Below, in pieces: positions 8,351-16,887 of a stretch of DNA of 64,000 nt (within the stretch, counting starts at the first letter, position 1; each line of letters starts with the position of its first letter). This stretch comes from Aurantiacibacter poecillastricola (lineage in GTDB: Bacteria; Pseudomonadota; Alphaproteobacteria; Sphingomonadales; Sphingomonadaceae): positions 248,001-312,000 of the forward strand of contig NZ_JAVAMS010000002.1 of the NCBI RefSeq assembly GCF_030730945.1. The letters are read 5' to 3'. The notes beneath the pieces are model-generated. The model worked only from the letters and a program-made list of their open reading frames with translations, was not told the origin of the DNA and did no database searches. The position numbers and the translations under genes were made by a program.

Positions 8351-9746
8351 GGACAATTCCTCCAATGCAATGTGGGGCGGGCGTTTTGCCGAAGGCCCCT
8401 CTGCCATAATGCGTGAGATCAATGCGAGTATCCCGTTCGACAAGGCCCTCTGGCGGCAGGACATAGCGGCAAGCAAGGCGCATGTCGCCATGCTGGCAGC
8501 CTGCGACATTGTGACAGATAGTGATGCCGAGATCATCATCGATGGCCTCGAAAAGGTCGCGGCGGAATACGAGACAGACGGCGTGCCCGAGGACTGGGAC
8601 CTCGAGGACATCCATATGACGGTTGAGGCGCGGCTGGCCGAATTGATCGGCCCCGTCGCCGGACGCCTGCACACCGCGCGCAGCCGCAACGACCAGGTTG
8701 CGACCGACTTCCGCCTCTGGGTGCGCGAGGCGATGGACGAGGCGATTGCCGGATTGGAAGCACTCCAGCGCGCGCTCGTAAACCGCGCGGGCGAGCATGC
8801 GGAAAGCATCATGCCGGGCTTCACGCACCTGCAGACCGCGCAGCCGGTAACGCTCGGCCACCACCTAATGGCCTATTACGAGATGGCGGCTCGCGATGTT
8901 TCCCGCTTCGCAGATGCGCGAGACCGGCTAAACCAGTGCCCGCTCGGCAGTGCGGCACTGGCCGGCACCGGCTTTCCCATCGATCGTGAGATGACCGCGC
9001 AGGCTTTGGGCTTCGACAAGCCTACCGCCAACAGCCTCGATGCCGTGTCCGACAGGGACTTCGCGCTCGACTACCTCTCTGCCGCCAGCCAGTGCGCGCT
9101 TCACCTGTCGCGACTGGCAGAGGAATTCGTGATCTGGGCGAGCCAGCCTTTCGGTTTCGTGCGGATGCCCGATGCCCTCAGCACCGGCTCCTCCATCATG
9201 CCGCAGAAGAAGAACCCCGATGCTGCCGAACTGGTGCGCGGCCATGCGGGGCGGGTCGTGGGCTGCCTGACCAGCCTGATGGTTACGATGAAGGGCCTCC
9301 CGCTCGCCTATTCGAAGGACATGCAGGACGACAAACCCCCGGTGTTCGAAGCTGCGGGCCTGCTGCGACTCAGCCTCGCCGCTATGGCGGGGATGATCGA
9401 GGGTGCGGACTTCAAGGTGGACCGGATGCGGCAGGCCGCGGAACTGGGCTACGCCACCGCCACCGACCTTGCCGACTGGCTGGTGCGCGAGGCCGACATT
9501 CCCTTCCGCGAGGCGCATCACATCACCGGCGCGGCGGTGAAGCTGGCGGAGAGCAAGGGTGCCGCGCTCGGCGCGCTTTCGCTTGAGGAATTGCAGCAGA
9601 TCGACGCGCGCATCGATGAACGGGTGTTCAATGCGCTCTCCGTTGAAGCATCCGTTGCTGCGCGCAAATCGCATGGCGGCACTGCGCCCGACGAAGTACG
9701 CAAGCGCGTCGCCGATGCGCGCCGGGCGCTGGAGATGGACACATGA
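8343..9746 (+). CDS. argH: Argininosuccinate lyase
   Basis: ArgH cleaves argininosuccinate to arginine and fumarate in the cytoplasm. Motifs in order: [35 protein letters not shown] and the fumarase/aspartase signature [12 protein letters not shown] with the catalytic serine. Length (467 aa) is normal. Two starts are possible. TTG at 8343 has AAAAGG upstream and adds nine residues (MAKDNSSNA); ATG at 8370 begins exactly at MWGGRF but lacks a ribosome site. I prefer 8343. The gene is coupled by ATGA to the following lipoprotein and then lysA, suggesting one arginine/lysine transcription unit. Confidence 0.93.
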   Translation: MAKDNSSNAMWGGRFAEGPSAIMREINASIPFDKALWRQDIAASKAHVAMLAACDIVTDSDAEIIIDGLEKVAAEYETDGVPEDWDLEDIHMTVEARLAELIGPVAGRLHTARSRNDQVATDFRLWVREAMDEAIAGLEALQRALVNRAGEHAESIMPGFTHLQTAQPVTLGHHLMAYYEMAARDVSRFADARDRLNQCPLGSAALAGTGFPIDREMTAQALGFDKPTANSLDAVSDRDFALDYLSAASQCALHLSRLAEEFVIWASQPFGFVRMPDALSTGSSIMPQKKNPDAAELVRGHAGRVVGCLTSLMVTMKGLPLAYSKDMQDDKPPVFEAAGLLRLSLAAMAGMIEGADFKVDRMRQAAELGYATATDLADWLVREADIPFREAHHITGAAVKLAESKGAALGALSLEELQQIDARIDERVFNALSVEASVAARKSHGGTAPDEVRKRVADARRALEMDT

Positions 9747-9979
9747 AGCGCCTTGTCTGCCTTGTTCCGCTGCTGCTGGGAGCCTGCGCCCAGACGGCCG
9801 ATCTCGAACCTGCGCCGGGACAGAGCTTGCCGCCCGCGCCCTATGGAGCACAGGATCCGCTGACGCCCGAGGAACTGCTCGAGCTCGACCCGCAGGCAGC
9901 GCCCGAGCGCAGCGTGGAACTGCGGCGCGAGAGCGAGGAACGCGAGGACGATCCCTTCGATCTCCCGCCCGAACGGTGA
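9743..9979 (+). CDS. Small lipoprotein, LptM-like
   Basis: A 78-residue lipoprotein: a short charged start (MKRL), a hydrophobic stretch, and lipobox LLGAC. The mature part is Pro- and Glu-rich, with [18 protein letters not shown]. Position between argH and lysA is that of LptM (YifL), a small lipoprotein that helps the LPS translocon LptD mature in enterobacteria. LptM proteins usually start their mature part with CGLKGPLY-like residues; here it is CAQTADLEP, so the conserved glycines are missing. The assignment rests on position, size and the PP-AP-YG segment. It overlaps argH by four bases. Confidence 0.6.
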   Translation: MKRLVCLVPLLLGACAQTADLEPAPGQSLPPAPYGAQDPLTPEELLELDPQAAPERSVELRRESEEREDDPFDLPPER

Positions 9980-9994
9980 TTGGACTTTTGTAGA

Positions 9995-11260
9995 GTGGAT
10001 TTCTTCCAAGTCAGGAACGGCGAACTCCATTGCGAGGACGTGCCGATGTCGCGCATCGCCGAAGAGGTGGGCACGCCCGTCTACATCTATTCGCGCGCCA
10101 CGTTCGAACGACATGCCCGCGTCTTCCGCGAGGCGCTGGACGGGCTGGAGCGCGCGCCGCACATCGCCTTCGCGGTGAAGTCCAACCCCAATCTCGCCGT
10201 GCTCAGCCTGCTCAGCCGCGAGGGATACGGGGCGGACGTTGTATCGGGCGGGGAAATGGCCCGTGCGCTGGCGGCGGGGATGCCCGCGCACGACATTGTG
10301 TTCTCGGGCGTCGGCAAGACCCACAAGGAGCTCGCCGATGCGCTGGATGCGGGTATCGGCCAGTTCAACATCGAATCCGGCGAGGAAGGCCGCGAACTGG
10401 CCGAGATCGCGGAGGCGCGCGGCAAGGTTGCGCAATGCGCGCTGCGGGTGAACCCCGATGTCGATGCCGGTACACATGACAAGATCTCCACCGGCAAGGC
10501 GGACAACAAGTTCGGGGTTCCCATTGGCCATGCTCCGGAGCTGTTCGCGGAACTCTCGCAGAAGCCCGGCCTGAACCTTCGCGGCCTTGCCGTGCATATC
10601 GGTAGCCAGCTGTCCGACCTCGCTCCGTTGGAGGCAGCGTTCGGCAAGCTTGGGGCAATGCTGGAGCGGCTGCGCGGTGAAGGGCACACGATTTCGCACA
10701 TGGACCTGGGCGGTGGCCTGGGTGTTCCCTACAAGATTGGCGAGGTACCGCCATCGCCCGCCGAATACGGAGCGATGGTGGCGCGCGTCACGAAGGGTTG
10801 GGACGTCACCTTGATGTTCGAGCCGGGCCGCGTGATCGCGGGAAATGCTGGCGTGCTGCTCACCCGTGTCATCCGGGTGAAGCGCGGGCTGAAGCATCCT
10901 TTCGTGATCGTCGATGCAGCCATGAACGACCTCGCCCGCCCCGCGCTCTATGGCGCGTGGCACGATTTCGACGCGGTCAGGCCCTCGGGGCAGACAATGA
11001 TGGCCAACATCGTCGGTCCGATCTGCGAGACGGGTGACACCTTCGCCATGGATCGCGAGATCGATGTGCTGGCAGCGGGCGAACTTGCAGTGTTCCGCAC
11101 AGCGGGCGCCTATGGCGCGACCATGGCCTCCAGCTACAATTCGCGCGGCTTCGTGGCCGAGGTTATGGTGGATGGCAGCGAATTCGCCACCGTTGCCGAT
11201 CGCATTCCGCCCTCGGACATCGCCAATGCCGAGCGGGTGCCGGACTTTCTGAAGCGCTGA
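9995..11260 (+). CDS. lysA: Diaminopimelate decarboxylase
   Basis: LysA decarboxylates meso-diaminopimelate to lysine using PLP. FAVKSNPN carries the PLP lysine, GGGLGVPY is the phosphate-binding glycine loop, and CETGD with the later AGAYGATMASSYNSRG supplies substrate-side residues. Length (421 aa) is normal. No ATG exists near the beginning: TTG at 9980 and GTG at 9995 are in frame. GTG 9995 gives MDFFQVRNGELHCED, the usual N-terminus, so it is preferred although the ribosome site is weak. The gene follows the lipoprotein by 15 bases, and its stop overlaps the next start as TGATG. Confidence 0.95.
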   Translation: MDFFQVRNGELHCEDVPMSRIAEEVGTPVYIYSRATFERHARVFREALDGLERAPHIAFAVKSNPNLAVLSLLSREGYGADVVSGGEMARALAAGMPAHDIVFSGVGKTHKELADALDAGIGQFNIESGEEGRELAEIAEARGKVAQCALRVNPDVDAGTHDKISTGKADNKFGVPIGHAPELFAELSQKPGLNLRGLAVHIGSQLSDLAPLEAAFGKLGAMLERLRGEGHTISHMDLGGGLGVPYKIGEVPPSPAEYGAMVARVTKGWDVTLMFEPGRVIAGNAGVLLTRVIRVKRGLKHPFVIVDAAMNDLARPALYGAWHDFDAVRPSGQTMMANIVGPICETGDTFAMDREIDVLAAGELAVFRTAGAYGATMASSYNSRGFVAEVMVDGSEFATVADRIPPSDIANAERVPDFLKR

Positions 11261-12039
11261 TGCACTCGCTTCCGCTCTTCCATCGCCTTGCCGGGCAGCC
11301 GGTCATCGTGCTGGGGGAGGGCCCCATGGCCGAGCCCAAGCGCCGCCTTGTCGAGCGCGCGGGCGGGCGCGTGGTCGGCGACATGCAGCAGGGCCTGGAC
11401 GAAGGCGCACGGCTGGCTTTCGTCGCACACGACGATGCCAAAATGTGCGAGGGCGATGCCATTCGCCTGCGATGTGCAGGGCTGCTGGTGAACGTGGTCG
11501 ACCGGCCCGAATTGTGCGATTTCACGACGCCCAGCCTGCTCGAACGCGATCCCGTGCTGGTGGCAGTCGGGACGGGCGGGGCTTCGGCAGGGCTGGCGAA
11601 ACAGTTGCGCCTGCGGCTGGAGAAGCTGCTGCCCTCCGATCTGGGCGATCTCGCCGAGAAGCTGTCGGACATGCGCTTCGCCATCAAGGCGCGTTTCCCG
11701 CAAATGGCCGAGCGTCGGCGCGCGCTGGATGCGGCGCTGGGCGAGGGCGGGCCGCTCGATCCGCTTGAGCCGGGCGGAGCTTCGCGTGCGGAAGGCTGGC
11801 TGGCGGGCGCGAGCGATGAAAGCGGCGCGGCGCATTACGAGTTCACGCTGGCAAGCTACGATCCCGAAGACCTCACCATCCGGCAGGCCCGGCTACTGGG
11901 GAGCGCCGATGCGGTAATCGCCGACCCAGCCATTCCGGCAGAGCTTCTGGACCGCGCCCGCGCCGATGCCGAGCGGCTGGAATGGCCGCATGAAGGGCCA
12001 CTGCCCGAAGGCCTTGTGGTTACGCTGAAAAAAGCCTGA
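11260..12039 (+). CDS. Siroheme synthase N-domain (precorrin-2 dehydrogenase/ferrochelatase) with vestigial SUMT end
   Basis: A 259-residue relative of the CysG N-terminal half, which oxidises precorrin-2 and inserts iron to make siroheme for sulfite or nitrite reductases. Visible parts: the NAD loop VIVLGEGPMAEPKRR, LVNVVDRPELCDFTTPSLL, VAVGTGGASAGLAKQLRLRLEKLLP and a helical dimer domain to about residue 150. The last ~60 residues (DPEDLTIRQARLL, then ADAVIADPAIPAELLDRAR) resemble only the first two elements of the uroporphyrinogen-III methyltransferase domain that follows in full CysG; the rest is absent. It is coupled to lysA by TGATG. Confidence 0.72.
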   Translation: MHSLPLFHRLAGQPVIVLGEGPMAEPKRRLVERAGGRVVGDMQQGLDEGARLAFVAHDDAKMCEGDAIRLRCAGLLVNVVDRPELCDFTTPSLLERDPVLVAVGTGGASAGLAKQLRLRLEKLLPSDLGDLAEKLSDMRFAIKARFPQMAERRRALDAALGEGGPLDPLEPGGASRAEGWLAGASDESGAAHYEFTLASYDPEDLTIRQARLLGSADAVIADPAIPAELLDRARADAERLEWPHEGPLPEGLVVTLKKA

Positions 12040-12044
12040 GGGCG

Positions 12045-12530
12045 CTAGAGTATACCGCCAGCCAGCCGGTCGATAGCGCCCTGCAGGATTACTGCCGCGG
12101 CATGGCTGTCGATCCGCTCGGCACGCTTGCGGCGGCTGGTGTCGGTGGCAATCATGTCGCGTTCGGCGGCAGTGGTGGACCAGCGCTCATCCCAGAGCAG
12201 GATGGGCAGGTCCAGCGCCATGAGGTTGCGCGCGAAGGCCCGGCTCGCCTGCGCCCGCGGCCCGGCACTGCCATCCATGTTGAGTGGCAGGCCGAGGACG
12301 ATGCCGGCGACGCTTCGCGCAGTGCAGATTTCCTGCAGAGCCGCCTTGTCGCGCGTGAACTTTCCCTTGGGCAGGGTCTTGCCGGCGGTCGCAAAACTCC
12401 ATCCGGCATCGCAGATTGCCGTGCCGATGGTTCTGGTGCCGAGATCGAGGCCGAGCAGCACTCCGCCTTCCGGCAAGGCGTCGCGGAAGGCGGCAGCGTC
12501 TTCAGTCAGGATGGCTGGGCTGGTTGCCAT
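12045..12530 (-). CDS. ruvX: Holliday junction resolvase-like protein RuvX (YqgF)
   Basis: A 161-residue RNase-H-fold protein of the YqgF family. The conserved sites are visible: LGLDLGTRTIG with the first catalytic Asp, VLGLPLNMDGS, and LWDERWST with the catalytic Glu; the terminal helix RAERIDSHAAAVILQGA has the last acidic residue. Family members process Holliday junctions or pre-16S rRNA ends; which role applies here cannot be told. The gene overlaps the 3' end of the DUF3089 gene by 25 bases and is the last member of the minus-strand run starting at pyrE. Confidence 0.88.
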   Translation of the reverse strand: MATSPAILTEDAAAFRDALPEGGVLLGLDLGTRTIGTAICDAGWSFATAGKTLPKGKFTRDKAALQEICTARSVAGIVLGLPLNMDGSAGPRAQASRAFARNLMALDLPILLWDERWSTTAAERDMIATDTSRRKRAERIDSHAAAVILQGAIDRLAGGIL

Positions 12531-13696
12531 GCGCGCACGCGGGTAACCACGTCCTCCTGCAGGTTCCGCCAGAACAGCGGGATGTCGTAGACGTGATAGT
12601 TGTTTCCGGGGAGGACGTATTCACCCAGTTCGGGCGGGTCGCCGATCAGCAGGACGCCGGTGTCCGGATCGCAGCGAGCGGGTACCGCCCCTGGCACTAG
12701 TTCCCCGCTGGCGAGATCGCTCTCCGGCACCAGCGTGCCAAGGTTGCGAGCCGCCTCGGCCTCGTCGTTCGCATTGCCGGTCAGCGGGTTGACGCACAGG
12801 ATCGCTGAGCCTTCACGAGATTGCCCGTCGAGGCCGGGGGTAGAGTTGTACAGCCGCAGGTATTGATCGGTCTCGGCAGGCTCGGCAAAGCTCGCCCAGC
12901 TGACTATGCATCCCGCTTGCCGAGCCGTGGCGCAGGCGGGAAGGTTCAACTGCGGCAAGTCGGTTTCGAGAGAGATCGGGATGCCAACCGGATAGGCGAC
13001 CGCAATCCGGTCGAGCAGCGGTGAGCCTTGCAGTTTTTCTGCCAGCAGGCGAACCACGTGATAGCCACCCTGGCTATGCCCGGCGAGAACGATGGGCATG
13101 TCCTCGGGCACGGAATCCACGAAGAAATCGAAGGCCATGGCGATATCCGCATAGGCGGCATCGAGCGCGCGGCCCGCTTCGGGAGCATCCGTCAGGAAGG
13201 CGCCATAGGTCGCCTGGCGATAACGCGGCACCCAGATCTCGCTTGCCCTGTTGAACGCGCTCGCCATGCCCCGGCTCATAAGCTGTGCGCGATCCTGCGA
13301 CGCCTGGTGGTCGAGCGGAGCGTTCCACGCGTCGCGCTCAAGAAAGCTGGTGGGGTGGACGAAGAATACGGCGAAAGGCGGTGCATCATCCTCCGGTGGC
13401 TCCGCCGGGGTGGGAAGGGGGGAGCGATCCTCGGCCATCGCCGGTTGCCAGCGCGCCGGATCGTTCACCGCGCTCTTGCCGGGTCGGCTGAACCACATCG
13501 CGGGGTCCTGATAGGCATTGTCCTGCAGCGCAGTCTGTTCGGTGAATTCGACGTCCGGCACCATGGCCATACGGGTGAGGTCTTCGGCAAAGACGCGCAG
13601 CACCAGTAGGCCCGCCAGGACCAGCAGGATCAGGAAAACGATGGTGTAGAGAAACTTACGCAGGGTCGCCCTCCAGCCTGTGCGTATCGCCCGCAT
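12506..13696 (-). CDS. DUF3089 alpha/beta-hydrolase-like membrane protein
   Basis: A 396-residue protein with one N-terminal membrane helix (residues ~15-34) and a long outer part. That part includes AVFFVHPTSF, the nucleophile elbow GHSQG at residues 206-210 and, near the C-terminus, NNYHVYDIPLFW. This is the DUF3089 family, predicted serine hydrolases anchored in the membrane; substrates are unknown. The start ATG 13696 lies 41 bases inside the preceding AI-2E transporter gene; no closer ATG exists, and a shorter start would cut into the membrane helix. It is followed by the overlapping ruvX. Confidence 0.7.
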   Translation of the reverse strand: MRAIRTGWRATLRKFLYTIVFLILLVLAGLLVLRVFAEDLTRMAMVPDVEFTEQTALQDNAYQDPAMWFSRPGKSAVNDPARWQPAMAEDRSPLPTPAEPPEDDAPPFAVFFVHPTSFLERDAWNAPLDHQASQDRAQLMSRGMASAFNRASEIWVPRYRQATYGAFLTDAPEAGRALDAAYADIAMAFDFFVDSVPEDMPIVLAGHSQGGYHVVRLLAEKLQGSPLLDRIAVAYPVGIPISLETDLPQLNLPACATARQAGCIVSWASFAEPAETDQYLRLYNSTPGLDGQSREGSAILCVNPLTGNANDEAEAARNLGTLVPESDLASGELVPGAVPARCDPDTGVLLIGDPPELGEYVLPGNNYHVYDIPLFWRNLQEDVVTRVRAWQPAQPS

Positions 13697-14834
13697 CGCG
13701 GGCTTGCCGGTCGATTTCGTTCGCGTCTTCCTCGTCCTTGGCCTTGGCGCGCTCCTCCAGCATCACCTTGATCATGGCAAGCAGCGGATCGGCCAAGAAC
13801 AGCCCGAGGATCCCGAACAAAATGCCCATGATGAGCTGCATGCCGAGCACCAGTGCAGGGGCAAGGTCGACCGTCTTGCGGGCTATCAGGGGGATGACGA
13901 GATAGCCGTCGATATTCTGCACCGCGAGATAGACGACGATGGTGTAAATGCCCATCTGCGCGCCGCCGGAAAAGCCCACCAGCACCATCAGCACGCCCGA
14001 AATGATCGCCCCGATATTGGGAATGAACGCGAGCAGGCCCGTAAGGATCGCCAGCAACGCTGCCATCGGGATCTGGTCGCCGGTGACAAGGCCGTAGCCA
14101 AGCAGCATGATGTAGGTGAAGATGCCTTCGAACACCATGCCAACGAGGCGTCCGAACAGGAGGCGACGCATGGTGTAGCCCATACGGCTGGCGGTGTTGT
14201 AGAACTGATCGCGCCGCGCACTCGGCAGCATCCAGGCGACGCCGCGTTCATAGAGGCGGGGTTCGATCACGACATAGATACCGATGATCACGATCAGCAG
14301 CAGCGTCGTAAGCCCGCCGAGGAGGCCGGTCAGCGCGCTCGTCACCGTGCCGAAGCCACTGGCGGCCTGGGTCGCCATCGACTGTACGGTGTCCATGCTG
14401 ATCTCGAAGCCTTGCTCTCGCATCCAGGCAAAGATCCTGCTCGCCTGCGTTTCCACGATACTGGGGAATGCCGCCGCCTGCTGCGAGATCTGGGAGCCGG
14501 CAAAGAAGGCCAGCCAGACAAGGAACGCCGTGGCGCCGAGCAGGACGATGGCAATACGCCAGCCTCGCCCGATACTGAGCCACCGTCCCAGCAGCCTCGC
14601 ACCGCCGTCCACCAGCGCCGCGAACACCATCGCGCCGAAGATCACGAGCAGGCTCTGCGAGATGTAGATCGCCAGAACGACAAGGCCGACGACCACCGTC
14701 CATGTCAGGGCCCGCCAAGCCTCGAATCGCAGTTCGGGCGACGAGATGCGCGTCGGGCTCGCTCCCATCGGGCCGGCCCCCATCGGTCCCTGGCCATCCT
14801 GCCCGCCATATTCGTCGCCCGATCTGTTCTTCAT
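13656..14834 (-). CDS. AI-2E family transporter (PerM-like)
   Basis: A 392-residue inner-membrane protein with about eight hydrophobic segments, starting with WTVVVGLVVLAIYISQSLLV. The family core is present: GLLAFIPNIGAIISG, QNIDGYLVIPLIARKTVDL and the final GILGLFLADPLLAMIKVM. This family (TqsA/PerM) includes autoinducer-2 exporters and Na+/H+ antiporter-like proteins, so the cargo is open. The N-terminus before the first helix is Gly/Met-rich (GPMGAGPMGA). Start ATG 14834 overlaps the lepB stop as ATGA. The C-terminal tail is strongly charged. Confidence 0.85.
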   Translation of the reverse strand: MKNRSGDEYGGQDGQGPMGAGPMGASPTRISSPELRFEAWRALTWTVVVGLVVLAIYISQSLLVIFGAMVFAALVDGGARLLGRWLSIGRGWRIAIVLLGATAFLVWLAFFAGSQISQQAAAFPSIVETQASRIFAWMREQGFEISMDTVQSMATQAASGFGTVTSALTGLLGGLTTLLLIVIIGIYVVIEPRLYERGVAWMLPSARRDQFYNTASRMGYTMRRLLFGRLVGMVFEGIFTYIMLLGYGLVTGDQIPMAALLAILTGLLAFIPNIGAIISGVLMVLVGFSGGAQMGIYTIVVYLAVQNIDGYLVIPLIARKTVDLAPALVLGMQLIMGILFGILGLFLADPLLAMIKVMLEERAKAKDEEDANEIDRQARDAGDTHRLEGDPA

Positions 14835-15685
14835 CGGCTTGGTTCTCCCCTGAGCTCGGGTCGGAGACTGGTCCACGCCCGCTCGCCGCGCAAGGCCTTG
14901 AACCAGCTCAGCGGGTTCCAGCTTGCCTGTCCGTCGAGCGAGAACGTGATGAATTCCGCCCGGCCACCGACGTCCTCCAGCGGCACCGGTCCGCCGAGTC
15001 CACTGGCAAAGACCGGCGCGCGGCTATCTGCCGAATGGTCGCGATTGTCGCCCATCAGGAAGACGTGGCCGTCTGGAACGGTGATTTCCGCCATGTCGTC
15101 AAGCGCTTGATCCTGATGGTCGATGATGAGGTAACTCGCGCCATTCGGAAGGGTTTCGCGGTAGGTAGGCGGCTCGTAGACCTGACGGCCATCCTCCAGC
15201 GTAACGCGATAGGGCTCGAACACAGAAAGGCATTCCGTTCCGTAGCTGCAGAGATTGTCGTTCTCCGCCGAGAGGCGAACGGGTGGCTCCATGTCCTGCG
15301 GGACTGGCTGGCCGTTGAGGATGATCTGCCCGTCGACAAGTGCGATGCGGTCGCCGGGCAGGGCCACCACGCGCTTGATATAGTCCTCCGCCCGGTGGGG
15401 CGGTACGGCGATGACGATGTCGCCGTATTCGGGTGTGGCGGGAGCGATTCGCCAGTCGCCGCGAGGGGCGAGGTGGAAGCTGGCCGAGACCCAGCTCCAA
15501 CCATAAGGATACTTGCTCACCACCAGCCGGTCCCCCACCAAGAGGTTGGGGACCATGGAAGCACTGGGAATGTAGAACGGCTTTGCCACGAACGTGTGGA
15601 ACGCCAGCACCGCCAGCAGCATCAGCGCCAGGCCGCGTATCTCGGCGAACCAGTCTATCGGTTTTTTCGGCGATTTGTCGCTCAT
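14831..15685 (-). CDS. lepB: Signal peptidase I
   Basis: A 284-residue leader peptidase that cuts signal peptides outside the inner membrane. One membrane helix spans residues ~17-34. Box B, IPSASMVPNL, contains the nucleophile Ser43, YIKRVVALPGD contains the general-base Lys, and MGDNRDHSADSR is box E. The sequence between the conserved boxes is longer than in minimal forms. It lies in the minus run between acpS and the AI-2E transporter; it starts 10 bases after acpS ends and overlaps the transporter by four. Confidence 0.95.
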   Translation of the reverse strand: MSDKSPKKPIDWFAEIRGLALMLLAVLAFHTFVAKPFYIPSASMVPNLLVGDRLVVSKYPYGWSWVSASFHLAPRGDWRIAPATPEYGDIVIAVPPHRAEDYIKRVVALPGDRIALVDGQIILNGQPVPQDMEPPVRLSAENDNLCSYGTECLSVFEPYRVTLEDGRQVYEPPTYRETLPNGASYLIIDHQDQALDDMAEITVPDGHVFLMGDNRDHSADSRAPVFASGLGGPVPLEDVGGRAEFITFSLDGQASWNPLSWFKALRGERAWTSLRPELRGEPSR

Positions 15686-15695
15686 GACGTGGGAA

Positions 15696-16100
15696 TCAGG
15701 CTTTCGGATGCGCTTCGAGGATCACGAAGGCCTGTGCCCATGGATGATCGTCGGTGAGAGTGACGTGAATGAACACCTCGTGGCCCGCAGGTGTAAGCTG
15801 CGCGAGCCGCTCCGCCGCGCCGCCTGTGAGAGCAAGCGTCGGGGCGCCGCTGGGTGCGTTGACCACGCCGATATCCCTCATGAACACCCCCCGCTTGAAG
15901 CCGGTGCCCACGGCCTTGGAATAGGCCTCCTTCGCCGCGAAACGCTTGGCATAGGTGCCTGCCCGCGTATGCGGACGACGCGCGGCCTTGGCGTTCTCGA
16001 TGTCGGTGAAGACGCGCTGCGTGAACCGCTCGCCAAAGCGGTCGAGCGAGTTCTGTATACGCTCGATATTGCACAGGTCGGAGCCGAGGCCGATGATCAT
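15696..16100 (-). CDS. acpS: Holo-[acyl-carrier-protein] synthase
   Basis: A 134-residue AcpS, which moves 4'-phosphopantetheine from CoA to acyl carrier protein. The N-terminal [12 protein letters not shown] has the metal-binding Asp, and [15 protein letters not shown] has the second acidic site (Glu) and the CoA-contact Lys. Length is normal for the family. The gene sits 10 bases after pdxJ and 10 bases before lepB. pdxJ-acpS-lepB is a conserved order in many proteobacteria, which supports all three calls. Confidence 0.96.
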   Translation of the reverse strand: MIIGLGSDLCNIERIQNSLDRFGERFTQRVFTDIENAKAARRPHTRAGTYAKRFAAKEAYSKAVGTGFKRGVFMRDIGVVNAPSGAPTLALTGGAAERLAQLTPAGHEVFIHVTLTDDHPWAQAFVILEAHPKA

Positions 16101-16110
16101 GGAGCAAACC

Positions 16111-16851
16111 TCACCGGGCGTGATCCATCAACTCGCGCATTCGCAGCACGGCGGGCTCCAGCCCGCAGAAGATCGCCTCGCCGATCAGGTAGTGGCCGAT
16201 ATTGAGTTCGGCGAGCTGCGGGATGGCGGCAATGGGCTGGACGTTCTCGTAGGTAAGGCCATGGCCCGCATGCGGCTCGATCCCGTTCTTGGCGGCGAGC
16301 GCTGCCATGTCGGCGATGCGCTTCAGCTCCTTCTCGACCTTCGCCGCGTCGCCATCGAGGCCCGCATGCGCATATTCGCCCGTGTGAAATTCCACCACCG
16401 GCACGCCGAGGCGCAGCGCCGCGTCGAGCTGGCGTTCCGAAGCCTCGATAAACAGCGAGACGCGGATGCCGGCGTCCCTCAACCGCGTTACGATCGGCGC
16501 AAGCTGGTTGTGCTGGCCTGCAGCGTCGAGCCCCCCTTCGGTCGTGCGTTCCTCCCGCTTTTCCGGCACGATGCAGGCGGCATGCGGCTGGTGGGCGAGG
16601 GCGATGGCGAGCATTTCCTCGGTTCCGGCCATTTCCAGGTTGAGCGGCAGGTCCGTCGCGTCCTGGATGCGCCGCAAGTCCTTGTCGCGGATGTGGCGGC
16701 GATCTTCGCGCAGGTGAGCGGTAATGCCGTCCCCGCCGCAAGCCGCCACTATCTGGGCCGCGCGAACGGGATCGGGATGGTCGCCGCCGCGCGCATTGCG
16801 GATGGTTGCGACGTGATCGATGTTGACGCCTAGGCGAAGGGGATGGGTCAT
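16111..16851 (-). CDS. pdxJ: Pyridoxine 5'-phosphate synthase
   Basis: A 246-residue TIM-barrel enzyme that closes the pyridoxine ring from 1-deoxyxylulose 5-phosphate and an aminoacetone phosphate. Typical features: [17 protein letters not shown] at the start, [12 protein letters not shown] with the catalytic His, [13 protein letters not shown], and [13 protein letters not shown] near the end. The product feeds PLP, used by several enzymes coded nearby (thrC, lysA). It is followed after 10 bases by acpS. Confidence 0.96.
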   Translation of the reverse strand: MTHPLRLGVNIDHVATIRNARGGDHPDPVRAAQIVAACGGDGITAHLREDRRHIRDKDLRRIQDATDLPLNLEMAGTEEMLAIALAHQPHAACIVPEKREERTTEGGLDAAGQHNQLAPIVTRLRDAGIRVSLFIEASERQLDAALRLGVPVVEFHTGEYAHAGLDGDAAKVEKELKRIADMAALAAKNGIEPHAGHGLTYENVQPIAAIPQLAELNIGHYLIGEAIFCGLEPAVLRMRELMDHAR

Positions 16852-16887
16852 GTCGGCAGCGCCTCTAGGGGATTGACGCGCGCAATT

